Positions 35,945-46,637 of a stretch of 64,000 bases of DNA are shown one piece after another (within the stretch, counting starts at the first letter, position 1; each line of letters starts with the position of its first letter). Origin of the DNA: Thalassotalea sp. 1_MG-2023 (GTDB lineage: Bacteria; Pseudomonadota; Gammaproteobacteria; Enterobacterales; Alteromonadaceae); the NCBI RefSeq assembly GCF_030546745.1, contig NZ_JAUOPD010000002.1, positions 124,001 to 188,000 on the forward strand, written 5' to 3'. The position numbers and the translations under genes were made by a program. The notes beneath the pieces were generated by a model that was given only the letters and a program-made list of their open reading frames with translations, was not told the origin of the DNA and searched no databases.

Positions 35945-37348
35945 ATGCTCGCAGGTATTTTTCAATGTACAAAAAAATGGCGTGAACACCTAGTTCGTAA
36001 TTACAAATGTATCGGGTTAATGATTATGCTCTGTGCCCCCACCAGTCAAGCCAGTGATTTAGGTTACCCTGAAAAAGAAGAATTGACGTTTGGATTCATC
36101 AAGCTAACCGACATGGCGCCGATCGCAATTGCTTATGAAAAAGGTTTTTTTGAAGATGAAGGTTTATACGTCACTATTGAAGCACAAGCAAACTGGAAAG
36201 TATTACTTGATGGGGTTATCGATGGGCGATTAGATGGCGCCCATATGCTTGCAGGCCAACCTATTGCTGCAACCATAGGGTATGGCACTAAAGCTGAAAT
36301 TATTACGCCATTTTCCATGGACTTAAATGGGAACGCTATAACGGTATCAAATGACATTTGGCAACAAATGAAACCTTTGATACCAAAGCAATCAGACGGA
36401 AAGCCTGTTCATCCGATAAAAGCAGATGCCTTAAAACCGATAATTGATAAATTTTCGGCACAAGGGAAGCCGTTCAATATGGGCATGGTATTCCCAGTAT
36501 CAACACACAATTACGAATTGCGCTATTGGTTAGCGGCAGGTGGAATTCATCCTGGGTATTATGCACCGCATAAGGGAGACACGTCAGGGCAAATTGATGC
36601 TCAAGCATTGCTGTCTGTAACACCTCCTCCTCAAATGCCTGCAACATTAGAAGCTGGAACTATTCATGGTTATTGCGTCGGTGAACCATGGAATCAACAA
36701 GCGGTATTAAAAGGTATTGGTGTCGCCGTTGTCACAGATTATGAAATTTGGAAAAACAACCCAGAAAAAGTCTTCGGTATTACTAAAGCGTTTGCTGACA
36801 AATACCCTAACACTACCGTTCGATTAACCAGAGCGTTAATTCGAGCAGCTAAATGGCTAGATGAAGATAACAATAAAAACCGTTCAGAAGCGGTAACAAT
36901 ATTGTCAAAATCTCATTATGTTGGAGCTGATTACGATGTTATTGCAAACAGTATGACAGGTACCTTTGAATATGAACCTGGGGATGTTCGAGCAGTTCCT
37001 GACTTCAATGTATTCTTTCGCCACAATGCAACCTATCCCTATTACTCTGATGCTATTTGGTATTTAACGCAAATGCGTCGTTGGGGGCAGATAAGCGACG
37101 AGAAATCTGATCAATGGTATATCGATATCGCCAAGAAAGTGTACCGTCCCGATATCTACATGAAAGCAGTACGTTCGTTAATTGACGACAAATTAATGAT
37201 GCAGGCTGATTTTAGTGCTCTTGAAAATGAAGATGGTTTTAGAGACCCACAACAACACTTCATTGATAACATAATTTACGACGGAACAAAGCCAAATGAA
37301 TACATTAATAAATTCACACTTGGCTTAAAATCTGACGATAAAATTTAA
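35945..37348 (+). CDS. nrtA: Nitrate ABC transporter substrate-binding protein
   Basis: 467 residues with a rather long export signal (hydrophobic [16 protein letters not shown] around residue 30). The body shows [44 protein letters not shown] and the [11 protein letters not shown] segment typical of NrtA/CmpA. Start ATG 35945 follows GGAGG; an upstream in-frame GTG lies inside the terminator hairpin and is rejected. First gene of the transporter operon. Confidence 0.92.
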   Translation: MLAGIFQCTKKWREHLVRNYKCIGLMIMLCAPTSQASDLGYPEKEELTFGFIKLTDMAPIAIAYEKGFFEDEGLYVTIEAQANWKVLLDGVIDGRLDGAHMLAGQPIAATIGYGTKAEIITPFSMDLNGNAITVSNDIWQQMKPLIPKQSDGKPVHPIKADALKPIIDKFSAQGKPFNMGMVFPVSTHNYELRYWLAAGGIHPGYYAPHKGDTSGQIDAQALLSVTPPPQMPATLEAGTIHGYCVGEPWNQQAVLKGIGVAVVTDYEIWKNNPEKVFGITKAFADKYPNTTVRLTRALIRAAKWLDEDNNKNRSEAVTILSKSHYVGADYDVIANSMTGTFEYEPGDVRAVPDFNVFFRHNATYPYYSDAIWYLTQMRRWGQISDEKSDQWYIDIAKKVYRPDIYMKAVRSLIDDKLMMQADFSALENEDGFRDPQQHFIDNIIYDGTKPNEYINKFTLGLKSDDKI

Positions 37349-37377
37349 TTTATTCTCGCCCAACAATAGGAGGTTTC

Positions 37378-38376
37378 ATGATAAAAGCATTCTCAAAATC
37401 AGGTTTCAATACCTTGAATAATGACTTTATGTCTCAGTGGTTTGTTCGCATATCCACTACAGTAAAAGCCATTATGTTACCCATAGTTGGTATCGCTTTC
37501 TTTCTAGGGTTATGGACGATTGCTGCCAATAATATTGACACCTCATTAGGTCAGTTTCCTGGTCCTAAAGCGGTGGGAACACAAATAGTTAATCTTTATC
37601 AAGAGCATGTGGATAGCCGCGAAAAAGAGCAAGCTTTTTATCAACGTCAAGAATTGCGTAATGCAGAACGACTGAAAAAAGATCCTAACTATCCGGCTAA
37701 AATTCGCGATTACACCGGTAAGGAAACGTTTTTAGATCAAATTATTACTAGCTTAGTAACCGTGATGAGTGGCTTTTTATTAGCGGTGATCATTGCGATT
37801 CCTCTTGGAATTTCTGTAGGGCTTAACAAATCATTAAACTTGGCAATTAATCCGATTATTCAAGTTTTTAAACCGGTTTCGCCATTAGCATGGTTACCGT
37901 TAGTGACCATGGTGGTAAGTGCTGTCTATACCAGTGATGCTCCGATGTTTGATAAATCATTTATAAATTCAATGATCACGGTCACTTTATGCTGCGTGTG
38001 GCCTATGGTGATAAATACTGCTATTGGCGTGTCGTCAATTAATCAAGACTGGCTCAACGTAAGTTCAGTATTACGCTTACCAAGCCTTGTACATGTAAGA
38101 AAAATTATATTACCCGCATCAATACCCGCGATATTTACCGGTATGCGTTTATCGTTAGGCATTGCATGGATGGTATTAATTGCCGCAGAAATGCTCGCGC
38201 AAAACCCAGGTTTAGGTAAGTTTGTTTGGGATGAATTTCAAAACGGTAGTTCACAATCACTGAGCCGCATTATGACCGCGGTATTCGTTATTGGTTTTAT
38301 TGGCTTTTTACTCGATAGAGCCATGTTAAAAATTCAACGTTTTGTTTCTTGGGACAAAACAACAGTCAACCGCTAA
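37378..38376 (+). CDS. nrtB: Nitrate ABC transporter permease
   Basis: 332 residues with about six to seven membrane segments. The permease-ATPase contact loop is recognisable (SSVLRLPSLVHVRKIILPAS with GMRLSLGIAWMVLIAAEM). A charged insert (EHVDSREKEQAFYQRQELRN) after the first membrane segment is on the outer side or a connecting loop. ATG 37378 follows GGAGG. Overall length and order match NrtB. Confidence 0.92.
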   Translation: MIKAFSKSGFNTLNNDFMSQWFVRISTTVKAIMLPIVGIAFFLGLWTIAANNIDTSLGQFPGPKAVGTQIVNLYQEHVDSREKEQAFYQRQELRNAERLKKDPNYPAKIRDYTGKETFLDQIITSLVTVMSGFLLAVIIAIPLGISVGLNKSLNLAINPIIQVFKPVSPLAWLPLVTMVVSAVYTSDAPMFDKSFINSMITVTLCCVWPMVINTAIGVSSINQDWLNVSSVLRLPSLVHVRKIILPASIPAIFTGMRLSLGIAWMVLIAAEMLAQNPGLGKFVWDEFQNGSSQSLSRIMTAVFVIGFIGFLLDRAMLKIQRFVSWDKTTVNR

Positions 38377-38393
38377 GCCAAAGGAGTTGCAAC

Positions 38394-39245
38394 ATGAGTA
38401 CATTATTAAACATTAGTAAAATAGACATGGTGTTTCCAACACCGAATGGCGACTTTACCGCCTTAAAAGAGGTCGACTTACAAATCAAAAAGGGTGAATT
38501 TATCTCCTTAATTGGTCATTCAGGTTGTGGTAAATCAACAGTATTAAATATTGTTGCCGGTATACATCAAGCAACAAAGGGAGGCGTACTGCTTAATAAT
38601 AAAGAAGTTCTCGAGCCTGGCCCAGAACGTGCGGTGGTGTTTCAAAATCATTCGTTATTACCATGGCTAACGGCCTACCAAAATGTTGAATTGGCGGTAG
38701 ATCAAGTATTCAAAAAAACGTTTACTGCACCAGAACGTAAAGAGTGGATAGAACACAATCTTAAGTTAGTGCATATGGAGCATGCTATGCACAAACGCCC
38801 AGATGAAATTTCGGGAGGTATGAAGCAACGCGTTGGTATTGCGCGTGCGTTGGCAATGAAACCTGAAGTATTACTGATGGACGAACCGTTTGGTGCACTT
38901 GATGCACTAACACGTGCGCATATGCAAGATTCCTTGATGGATATTCAAGAAGAGCTAAATAATACCGTGATCATGATCACTCATGATGTTGATGAAGCTG
39001 TTTTACTTTCTGATCGCATTATCATGATGACTAATGGGCCTGCAGCAACCATCGGTGAAGTGCTAGAAGTCGATTTACCGAGACCTAGAGATAGATTGTC
39101 GCTGGCTCAAGATGTGGAGTATAACCGTTTACGATCAGCGGTATTAACTTTCTTATATGAAAAACAACGCAAAGTTGAGCCTTTAAATCACGGCCAAAAA
39201 AAGCAACAAAATGCCCCAACGAACAAAAAGGTTGATGTAGCGTAA
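38394..39245 (+). CDS. nrtD: Nitrate ABC transporter ATP-binding protein
   Basis: 283 residues. Walker A GHSGCGKST, Q-loop VFQNHSLLPWLTAYQNVELA, ABC signature SGGMKQRVGIARAL, Walker B VLLMDEPFGALDALT and the switch His in MITHDVDEAV. It resembles NrtD (single ATPase domain without the NrtA-like C-terminal domain of NrtC). Start ATG 38394 has AAGGAG upstream. The 3' end is basic and polar (GQKKQQNAPTNKK). Confidence 0.92.
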   Translation: MSTLLNISKIDMVFPTPNGDFTALKEVDLQIKKGEFISLIGHSGCGKSTVLNIVAGIHQATKGGVLLNNKEVLEPGPERAVVFQNHSLLPWLTAYQNVELAVDQVFKKTFTAPERKEWIEHNLKLVHMEHAMHKRPDEISGGMKQRVGIARALAMKPEVLLMDEPFGALDALTRAHMQDSLMDIQEELNNTVIMITHDVDEAVLLSDRIIMMTNGPAATIGEVLEVDLPRPRDRLSLAQDVEYNRLRSAVLTFLYEKQRKVEPLNHGQKKQQNAPTNKKVDVA

Positions 39246-39369
39246 TAAAGCCAATGATTGTTAGCGATATTATTTTGAATAACATTTTGTAATACCAATT
39301 CGTATAAACAGCAGCGAACTGCATTTTACGGAAGGTATCAATTCAATATTCTCTGTTTAAGGAACCTTT

Positions 39370-40557
39370 ATGAAAGGCACTACTTTATCATTGGCACTGT
39401 TTTCATCCATAAGTTTAACGTTGCTTGTGTTACCCGTTATGGCGGATGAGTCAGTGGATGCAAGTTTTGATTTTCGTTTACGCTACGAATCTGTTTCACA
39501 AGATAATTTGTTAAAAAATGCAGATGCGTTAACGTTACGTACTCAATTACGATTACAAACCCCGCAATATCAACATTTTTCTGGTTTTATAGAATTTGCA
39601 GATTCTCGTGACGTTGGGCTTGATCACTATAACGACACGAATGGGTATGGCACGCAATATTCAGTCGTTGCGGATCCAAACACCACAGAAGTCGATCAAG
39701 CTTATGTGCAATACCAAAATAAAGGTGTGACTGTAAAGCTTGGACGACAAGTGATCGCTTTAGACAATCAACGTTTTGTTGGGCATGTAGGTTGGCGACA
39801 AGACAAACAAACATTTGATGCTGCCTCTGCTAGCTATCAAGCAACTGATAACATAGAAGCAAAGTATGCATACGTAACTCAGCGTAATCGTATTTTTGCT
39901 GAGCAAAAAGATAGTAAAGCGCAAGATCACCTTTTCAATGTAAGTATTAACAGCAAACTTGGTAAGCTTTCTGGTTATTCATACCTACTTGACGCCGATG
40001 AAGGAGTAACAGATTCACTGACGACTCATGGTGTGCGCTTGGCGGGTAAAAAATCATTGAGTGATATTGCTTGGTTATACCGTATTGAATATGCAAAACA
40101 ACAGGCAGATAAAGCGGATAAGCAATTTTCCACTGACTATCACTTTGCAGAACTTGGCGCGACTATTCAGGGTGTAACGATAAAAGGGGGGATTGAAATA
40201 TTAAGTAGCGATGCGGGTGAGTTTGCTTTCTCGACTCCTTTGGCAACATTACACGCTTTTAATGGTTGGACAGATCAATTTTTAGCTACTCCTTCCGTTG
40301 GCTTACGTGATCAATATATTTCGTTTAATGGAACTATGCTTCAAGGAAAGTGGGCGCTTGTTTTTCACAACTTTACTGCTGATAATGCCAGCAATATTGA
40401 TGATGACTTAGGTGACGAACTGAATATTTCCTACGTAAAAAAACTAAGTAAAACGTATTCTGCTGGAATTAAATTTGCTGCTTATTCAGCTGGAAATAAT
40501 ACTATCGGAAAAGTTGATACTGATAAATTATGGCTTTGGCTAAGTGCTTCTTTCTAA
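39370..40557 (+). CDS. Outer-membrane porin of the nitrate cluster (alginate-export-like)
   Basis: 395 residues: signal peptide ending near LPVMADES, then strands with FDFRLRYESV, VDQAYVQYQ and KLGRQVIALDNQRFVGHVGWRQDKQTFD... and a terminal LWLWLSASF with C-terminal Phe. It resembles the alginate-export-like barrels of Alteromonadales. Its place between nrtD and nirB suggests nitrate or nitrite entry (inference). Confidence 0.75.
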   Translation: MKGTTLSLALFSSISLTLLVLPVMADESVDASFDFRLRYESVSQDNLLKNADALTLRTQLRLQTPQYQHFSGFIEFADSRDVGLDHYNDTNGYGTQYSVVADPNTTEVDQAYVQYQNKGVTVKLGRQVIALDNQRFVGHVGWRQDKQTFDAASASYQATDNIEAKYAYVTQRNRIFAEQKDSKAQDHLFNVSINSKLGKLSGYSYLLDADEGVTDSLTTHGVRLAGKKSLSDIAWLYRIEYAKQQADKADKQFSTDYHFAELGATIQGVTIKGGIEILSSDAGEFAFSTPLATLHAFNGWTDQFLATPSVGLRDQYISFNGTMLQGKWALVFHNFTADNASNIDDDLGDELNISYVKKLSKTYSAGIKFAAYSAGNNTIGKVDTDKLWLWLSASF

Positions 40558-41025
40558 GCCAATCAAAAGTTGTTAAACGATTACCGTTACCCCGTACAAA
40601 AAAAACGCCTTTTTGTAACACTAAACAGGATCATCTTGGTGATTCTGTTGTCACTTCTTTTTTATATCTCATTTAACAGTTATTGCGATATTTCAACCGA
40701 TTCGATTTTGACAGCGCAAATTAACGTCAACCCCTTTCAAATCAATGGTTCGCCCCTAATTAGTGCGAATTTTGCTCACACAGGTGCAAAGCTTGGTAAA
40801 AACAAAGGGTGTTTTCTTGTAAGTCATTGAATTTAAATATTAATAATTATTGGCATTACGGTTGCTTTACTAACGATAGAACAACCAATTTTACGCACAA
40901 TTAGCTTGCTTACCAATGATAAGAATACCGTGCAAAACCATTATTTATTGATGACATTTCTGAAGATAGATAACGAGGTTTTTTAAGGGACATTGTGTGG
41001 GCAAATATAAGAATAAGGAAACAAC
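40558..41025. other. Spacer and nirB promoter region
   Basis: 468 bases. A TTG-started frame (40570-40830, 86 aa, one hydrophobic stretch) has no ribosome site and I do not accept it as a gene. The notable element is the sigma-54-type promoter at 40851-40866. ATG 41026 of nirB follows AAGGA (41015-41019). Confidence 0.5.
40851..40866 (+). promoter_or_regulatory. Candidate sigma-54 promoter before nirB
   Basis: TGGCAT, TACGG, TTGCT: GG and GC dinucleotides are spaced by 10 bases as required, with one mismatch to TGGCAC-N5-TTGCA/T. It lies about 160 bases before nirB, fitting nitrogen-limitation control of nitrite reductase by NtrC. Confidence 0.65.
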
Positions 41026-43572
41026 ATGTCTAAACAATGTAGGGTCGTTATCGTGGGAAACGGTATGGTGGGACACCACTGTGTTGAACAACTTATCGAA
41101 TTACAACAGCAAGACGTGAAAATCGATATTACTGTGTTATCAGCTGAAAGTCGTTTAGCTTATGATCGAGTTCATTTATCAGAGTTTTTTGCCGGTAAAT
41201 CAGCGCAAGATTTAGCATTAACTGATGAAAGTACGTACGATAGCTGGCAAGTGAATTATCGTACCAATGCAAAGGTTATTGATATAGATAGAGAAAATAA
41301 ATCTATTTCAACACATGTTGGTGAATCATTTTGTTATGACAAGTTGATCCTTGCAACAGGATCTTATCCTTTTGTGCCACCGATCCCCGGGGGAGAACAA
41401 CCACATTGCTTAGTATACCGCACGATTGAAGATTTGCTCGCGATCGAAAAGTCGGCAAGTACCAGTAAAGTGGGTGTGGTGATCGGTGGCGGCCTGCTCG
41501 GTTTGGAAGCTGCAAATGCATTAAAACAGCTAGGTCTTAAGACCCACGTTGTTGAATTTGCACCGCAACTAATGGCGGTTCAAGTGGATGCAGGTGGTGG
41601 ACAGGTGCTAAAAGAAAAAATTGAAGCATTAGGTGTTTCAGTACATACCTCAAAAGCAACAACATCAATATCCCGTGGGGACACGTACCGATACAAATTG
41701 ATTTTCTCTGATGATTCAGAGTTAGAAACTGATATGATCTTGTTTTCTGCGGGTATCCGCCCCCATGACCAACTTGCACGCGATTGCCAATTAACCGTTG
41801 GGGAACGTGGCGGTGTGACGATTAATCAGCAATGTCAAACATCAGATCCTAATATCTATGCGATTGGTGAATGTGCTTTATTTAATCAGATGATCTACGG
41901 CCTTGTCGCCCCCGGTTATAGTATGGCAAAAACCGCAGCACAGCATATTCTTGCTTTGCCAGACGCTAGCCAGTTTTCGGGTGCTGATATGAGCACTAAA
42001 TTAAAGCTCATGGGCGTAGATGTTGGGTCAATCGGTGATGCACATGCTAAAACTGAAGGCGCACTATGCTATACCTATGTTAATCAACCCGCGGGTATCT
42101 ATAAAAAAATAGTCGTAAGTGAAGATAATCAAAGGTTGCTGGGTGCGGTTTTGATTGGTGACACCAGTGAATACGATACATTACTTCAATATAAGTTAAA
42201 TGACATTACTTTACCTGAGTCACCAGAAACGTTAATACTCCCTATGGCTGAAAATAAGCCGACTTTAGGTGCAGACGCATTACCTGATACCGCCACTATT
42301 TGTTCTTGTTTGAATGTCACAAAAGGCGATATTACCCAAGCCATTGATCAAGGCTCTTGCACAGTTGCGGACGTTAAATCATGTACGAAAGCAAGTAGTG
42401 GCTGTGGTGGTTGTGCAGCGCTGTTAAAAAGTGTTGTTGATAGTGAACTTGAAAGCCGTGGTGTTGAAGTAAAGAAAGATATTTGCCAGCACTTTCCATT
42501 TTCGAGACGTGAATTGTTCGATATTGTAAAAATTGAAAAAATTCGTTCATTCGATGAATTGTTGACTAAGCATGGGCAGGGCTTGGGTTGTGAAATTTGT
42601 AAACCCACAGCGGGCTCAATTTTAGCGTCAGTATGGAACGACTATATCTTGGCTAACGAGCACCTTGCTTTACAAGATACAAACGATAACTTCCTGGCCA
42701 ATATGCAAAAAGATGGTACCTATTCAGTCGTTCCGCGTATACCTGGTGGCGAGATAACGCCAGAAAAGTTGATTAAAATCGGCGAGGTAGCACAGCAATA
42801 TAAGCTATATACCAAAATTACCGGTGGACAACGAATTGACATGTTTGGCGCGCGTGTTGAACAGTTACCCGAGATCTGGAAAACCTTAATAGAAGCTGGC
42901 TTAGAAACAGGCCACGCTTATGGTAAGTCAGTCAGAACTGTAAAATCTTGTGTGGGAAGTACTTGGTGTCGCTTTGGTGTGCAAGACAGTGTGTCAATGG
43001 CGATCGCGATTGAAAATCGATACAAAGGAATCCGTGCGCCTCATAAATTAAAATTTGCCGTGTCAGGCTGTACACGTGAATGTGCCGAGGCACAAAGCAA
43101 AGATATAGGTATTATTGCCACAGACAAAGGTTGGAATTTATATGTATGCGGTAATGGAGGTATGAAGCCTAGACATGCTGACTTGTTTGCTACCGACCTA
43201 GATGATACTACGCTAATTCAATACATTGACCGTATTTTAGCATTTTATATTCAAACCGCAGAGCGCTTACAACGCACTTCGGTTTGGTTAGAAAGTTTAG
43301 AGGGGGGATTAGCTTACTTACAGCAAGTCGTGATCGAAGATCACATAGGTATTTGCCAATCATTAGAACAGCATATGACAGAGATTATTGGTAAATATCA
43401 GTGTGAGTGGACGACAACTTTAAACAATCCAGAAGCCTTAAAGCGTTTTAAACAATTTGTTAACTCTGATGAAAGCGACGAAAACATTCAATTTGTCACT
43501 GAGCGAAATCAAATTCGTCCCGCAACTGAAGCAGAAAAATCTAACCAAGTAATCGCCGTGGAGGTCTTGTAA
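41026..43572 (+). CDS. nirB: Assimilatory NAD(P)H-nitrite reductase, large subunit
   Basis: 848 residues. The N-terminal pyridine nucleotide-disulfide oxidoreductase part binds FAD (VVIVGNGMVGHHC) and NAD(P)H (VGVVIGGGLLGLEAA). Next come a BFD-like [2Fe-2S] domain (CSCLNVTKGDIT ... CGGCAAL), a second cysteine pair (GLGCEICKP), and the sirohaem/[4Fe-4S] domain with CVGSTWCRFG and CTRECAEAQSKDIG. It reduces nitrite to ammonium with NirD. The stop overlaps the nirD start by one base. Sirohaem supply is provided in part by cobA downstream. Confidence 0.96.
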   Translation: MSKQCRVVIVGNGMVGHHCVEQLIELQQQDVKIDITVLSAESRLAYDRVHLSEFFAGKSAQDLALTDESTYDSWQVNYRTNAKVIDIDRENKSISTHVGESFCYDKLILATGSYPFVPPIPGGEQPHCLVYRTIEDLLAIEKSASTSKVGVVIGGGLLGLEAANALKQLGLKTHVVEFAPQLMAVQVDAGGGQVLKEKIEALGVSVHTSKATTSISRGDTYRYKLIFSDDSELETDMILFSAGIRPHDQLARDCQLTVGERGGVTINQQCQTSDPNIYAIGECALFNQMIYGLVAPGYSMAKTAAQHILALPDASQFSGADMSTKLKLMGVDVGSIGDAHAKTEGALCYTYVNQPAGIYKKIVVSEDNQRLLGAVLIGDTSEYDTLLQYKLNDITLPESPETLILPMAENKPTLGADALPDTATICSCLNVTKGDITQAIDQGSCTVADVKSCTKASSGCGGCAALLKSVVDSELESRGVEVKKDICQHFPFSRRELFDIVKIEKIRSFDELLTKHGQGLGCEICKPTAGSILASVWNDYILANEHLALQDTNDNFLANMQKDGTYSVVPRIPGGEITPEKLIKIGEVAQQYKLYTKITGGQRIDMFGARVEQLPEIWKTLIEAGLETGHAYGKSVRTVKSCVGSTWCRFGVQDSVSMAIAIENRYKGIRAPHKLKFAVSGCTRECAEAQSKDIGIIATDKGWNLYVCGNGGMKPRHADLFATDLDDTTLIQYIDRILAFYIQTAERLQRTSVWLESLEGGLAYLQQVVIEDHIGICQSLEQHMTEIIGKYQCEWTTTLNNPEALKRFKQFVNSDESDENIQFVTERNQIRPATEAEKSNQVIAVEVL

Positions 43573-43916
43573 TGACGACGACCAATGAACAATGGATCAA
43601 TGTATGTAAACCTGATGATTTGATTGATAATGCAGGCGTTTGTGCCTTAATTAATGATAATCAACAAGTAGCTCTATTTAGTTTACCGTCACAACCTGAA
43701 CGGGTTTTTGCTATTACCAATTATGATCCTATTGGCAGTGCCAACGTGTTGTATCGAGGAATTGTTGGCTGTCAAAATGGTGAACCCATTGTCGCAAGTC
43801 CTCTGTATAAGCAACAGTATTCGTTAAGAACCGGGAAATGTATTCAAGAAGAGACAGCAGTAACGTGTTTTAAAACGCGTATTGCTGAAGGATACGTACA
43901 AATTTTTCGTGAATAA
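43572..43916 (+). CDS. nirD: Nitrite reductase small subunit
   Basis: 114 residues of the NirD family, a Rieske-like beta fold. The cysteines and histidines of a true Rieske cluster are missing, which is normal for NirD. Blocks VCALINDNQQVALFSLP and GEPIVASPLYKQQYSLRTG fit the family. Its ATG overlaps the nirB stop codon (TAATG). Confidence 0.9.
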   Translation: MTTTNEQWINVCKPDDLIDNAGVCALINDNQQVALFSLPSQPERVFAITNYDPIGSANVLYRGIVGCQNGEPIVASPLYKQQYSLRTGKCIQEETAVTCFKTRIAEGYVQIFRE

Positions 43917-43943
43917 TGCTAAGCCGATATAAAGAGTATTTAC

Positions 43944-46628
43944 ATGTTTAATAGCAAAGGTGAAACACCAGCTGCAAGTATAGTACGTTCTACATGTGCC
44001 TATTGTGGAGTTGGTTGTGGCGTGGATGTAACAGTAACCGACGGTAAAGCAACCGGTATTAATGGTAGTGAAGATCATCCTGCTAATTTTGGTCGCTTAT
44101 GCGTTAAAGGTACGCATTTAATTGATACGTTAGATGAAAGTACTCGCTTACTCACACCAGAAGTATCAGGACATCAAGTAAGTTGGTCAGAAGCTATTCA
44201 AACGGTTGCAGATAAGTTTACAGAAACAATCGCTAAATATGGTCGTGACGCTATAGCTTTTTATGTCTCGGGGCAATTATTAACTGAAGACTATTATGTT
44301 GCGAACAAACTAATGAAGGGCTACATCGGAAGCGGAAACATAGATACTAATTCTCGTCTGTGTATGTCTTCAGCGGTTTCAGCATATAAACGCGCATTTG
44401 GTGAAGATGTTGTTCCATGCTCATACCGTGATTTAGAGCAAACGGACTTGCTCATTTTCATCGGTTCAAATGCAGCATGGACTCATCCTGTGTTATATCA
44501 ACGCATTGAACGCGCAAGGCAGATTAACCCTGAGGTTAAACTTGTCGTTATTGATCCTCGTGAAACGCCAACATCGTCAGGTGCTGATTTGTTTTTGCCG
44601 ATTAAACCTGGAACTGATGGCGCACTTTATAATGGCTTATTATGTTATTTGGCGAATGAAGAACAATTAGATACTGACTATATCGCTCAGCATACTACTG
44701 GCTTTGAGGAAACGTTAAAGGTAGCGAATGAGTGGTCGTTAGCAAAAGTTGCTCGGTATTGTGAAGTAGATATAGCTCTAATTGAACAGTTCTATCAATG
44801 GTTTGCCACCCACAACAACGCAGTGTCAATGTATTCCATGGGAATAAATCAATCATCTTCTGGAGTAGATAAGTGTCATAGTATTATTAATGCTCACCTT
44901 GCGACCGGAAAAATAGGACGGGAGGGGTGTGGGCCATTTTCTATCACGGGACAACCTAACGCCATGGGTGGTCGAGAAGTGGGGGGGTTGGCTAATCAAT
45001 TAACCGCCCACCTCGATATTGAAAACAGCGATCATCAAGCATTGGTGCAACAATTTTGGCAGTCACCTACTATAGCGGTAAAACAAGGTGCTAAAGCCGT
45101 TGATATGTTCGACCAAATCGCCGATAAAAAAATAAAAGCAGTGTGGATTATGGCAACAAATCCTGCGGTTAGTTTGCCTAATACAACAAAAATAAAACAA
45201 GCATTATCACAATGTGACTTTGTTGTTGTTTCAGATTGTGTAGCAAACAACGATACCCTTGAGTTTGCTGAGGTAAAGTTGCCAGCCACAGGTTGGGGAG
45301 AAAAAGACGGAATAGTGACCAACTCAGAAAGGCGAATGTCACGACAACGTGCAAGCCAATTTGCTTCTGGGCAGGCTAGGCATGATTGGCAAATCATTTG
45401 CGATGTTGCCAAAGCGATGGGCTTTGACGGATTTAATTATCAACATCAGCAAGAAATTTTTACCGAATTTGCACAATTAACAGGGGTAGATAATCAAGCG
45501 AAAAATCGCAGATTATTTGATATCTCGGGGTTAGGTCAATTATCGATAGCTCAATATAATAATATGATGCCTATTCAGTGGCCAGTTACTACAGAAAATC
45601 CTCAAGGAGGGGAACAGATCTTTAACGATGGCCGGTATGTTAATGATGATTTGAATGCTAAGTTTTATCCTGTAGTGCCGTCACTTCCAAAACAACAAAC
45701 CAGTAATGAATTTCCATGGGTACTGAATACAGGACGATTACGTGATCAATGGCATTCCATGACACGTACAAGCATTGCAGCATCTCTAAATGAGCATACG
45801 TCAAAGCCCTATGTTTATGTCAGTCACCAAGATGGTGCATTATTAGCGTTAAAAGATGATCAGATCGTTAAAGTAAGCTCAGCGCAAGGCAGTATTGAGG
45901 TTGCTGTAAAACTGTCTAGTGTTATGCGTAAAGGTCAAGTGTTTATACCTATCCATTGGAACAAACAGTTTGCGGCTAATGCAACGGTTGCAACACTTTT
46001 TCAAGGGGTAGTTGACCCTATTTCGGGCCAACCAGAATCTAAGCATGTAGGGGTGAAAATTGAAGCGATTGACTATCAAAGCTTTGGGGAAATATATGTT
46101 AACAATGCCATAAAGATAACGAGTGAATATTGGTTAAAAACCGGTTTGAAACATAGTGATTATTGGCAATTAGCTTCGCAGTCGTTAATCAGTTTTGAAT
46201 CACTTCAGCAATCGATTGAGATTGCAGGTGAGTGGATCTGCCAAAGTCAGCAAGGCGGTAAACAATTTCAATTTATCTGTTTGCAAGAAGGGCAAATAAA
46301 AATAGCGGGTTATTTCAGTACAACTGCACCTGTTATCAGCCAGCCATGGATTGATCAACTTTTTGAACAGAAAAAATTAACCGTCGAACAAATTCAATCG
46401 TTATTAACAAAGCAATCACCTGAAGATGCAGAAGCTACACGTAAAGTATGCAGTTGTTTCTCAGTGAGTAAAGGTGAAGTTATCACAGCAATAGTACAGG
46501 GTTGCCAATCTGTAATGGCGTTAGGAAAAGCGTTAAAGTGCGGTACGAATTGCGGTTCGTGTAAACCAGAATTGCAAGCTTTACTTGATGAACACCAACA
46601 TGAAATTCCAATTAAACAGTTAGCATAA
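43944..46628 (+). CDS. nasA: Assimilatory nitrate reductase catalytic subunit
   Basis: 894 residues. N-terminal [4Fe-4S] motif CAYCGVGCGVDV ... GRLCVKG, then the molybdenum-bisMGD domains (DTNSRLCMSSAVSAYKRAFG, GQPNAMGGREVGG, TGRLRDQWHSMTRT), and a C-terminal BFD-like [2Fe-2S] domain with CSCFSVSKGEV and CGTNCGSCKPEL. This extra cluster is typical of NasA of the Klebsiella type. Cytoplasmic, no Tat signal. Reduces nitrate to nitrite. Confidence 0.95.
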   Translation: MFNSKGETPAASIVRSTCAYCGVGCGVDVTVTDGKATGINGSEDHPANFGRLCVKGTHLIDTLDESTRLLTPEVSGHQVSWSEAIQTVADKFTETIAKYGRDAIAFYVSGQLLTEDYYVANKLMKGYIGSGNIDTNSRLCMSSAVSAYKRAFGEDVVPCSYRDLEQTDLLIFIGSNAAWTHPVLYQRIERARQINPEVKLVVIDPRETPTSSGADLFLPIKPGTDGALYNGLLCYLANEEQLDTDYIAQHTTGFEETLKVANEWSLAKVARYCEVDIALIEQFYQWFATHNNAVSMYSMGINQSSSGVDKCHSIINAHLATGKIGREGCGPFSITGQPNAMGGREVGGLANQLTAHLDIENSDHQALVQQFWQSPTIAVKQGAKAVDMFDQIADKKIKAVWIMATNPAVSLPNTTKIKQALSQCDFVVVSDCVANNDTLEFAEVKLPATGWGEKDGIVTNSERRMSRQRASQFASGQARHDWQIICDVAKAMGFDGFNYQHQQEIFTEFAQLTGVDNQAKNRRLFDISGLGQLSIAQYNNMMPIQWPVTTENPQGGEQIFNDGRYVNDDLNAKFYPVVPSLPKQQTSNEFPWVLNTGRLRDQWHSMTRTSIAASLNEHTSKPYVYVSHQDGALLALKDDQIVKVSSAQGSIEVAVKLSSVMRKGQVFIPIHWNKQFAANATVATLFQGVVDPISGQPESKHVGVKIEAIDYQSFGEIYVNNAIKITSEYWLKTGLKHSDYWQLASQSLISFESLQQSIEIAGEWICQSQQGGKQFQFICLQEGQIKIAGYFSTTAPVISQPWIDQLFEQKKLTVEQIQSLLTKQSPEDAEATRKVCSCFSVSKGEVITAIVQGCQSVMALGKALKCGTNCGSCKPELQALLDEHQHEIPIKQLA

Positions 46629-46637
46629 GAGGTTGAT

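Noticed and set aside
40570-40830. 86-residue TTG-started frame between the porin and nirB
   Set aside because: No ribosome site, no recognisable domain; one hydrophobic stretch in AT-rich DNA is not enough.
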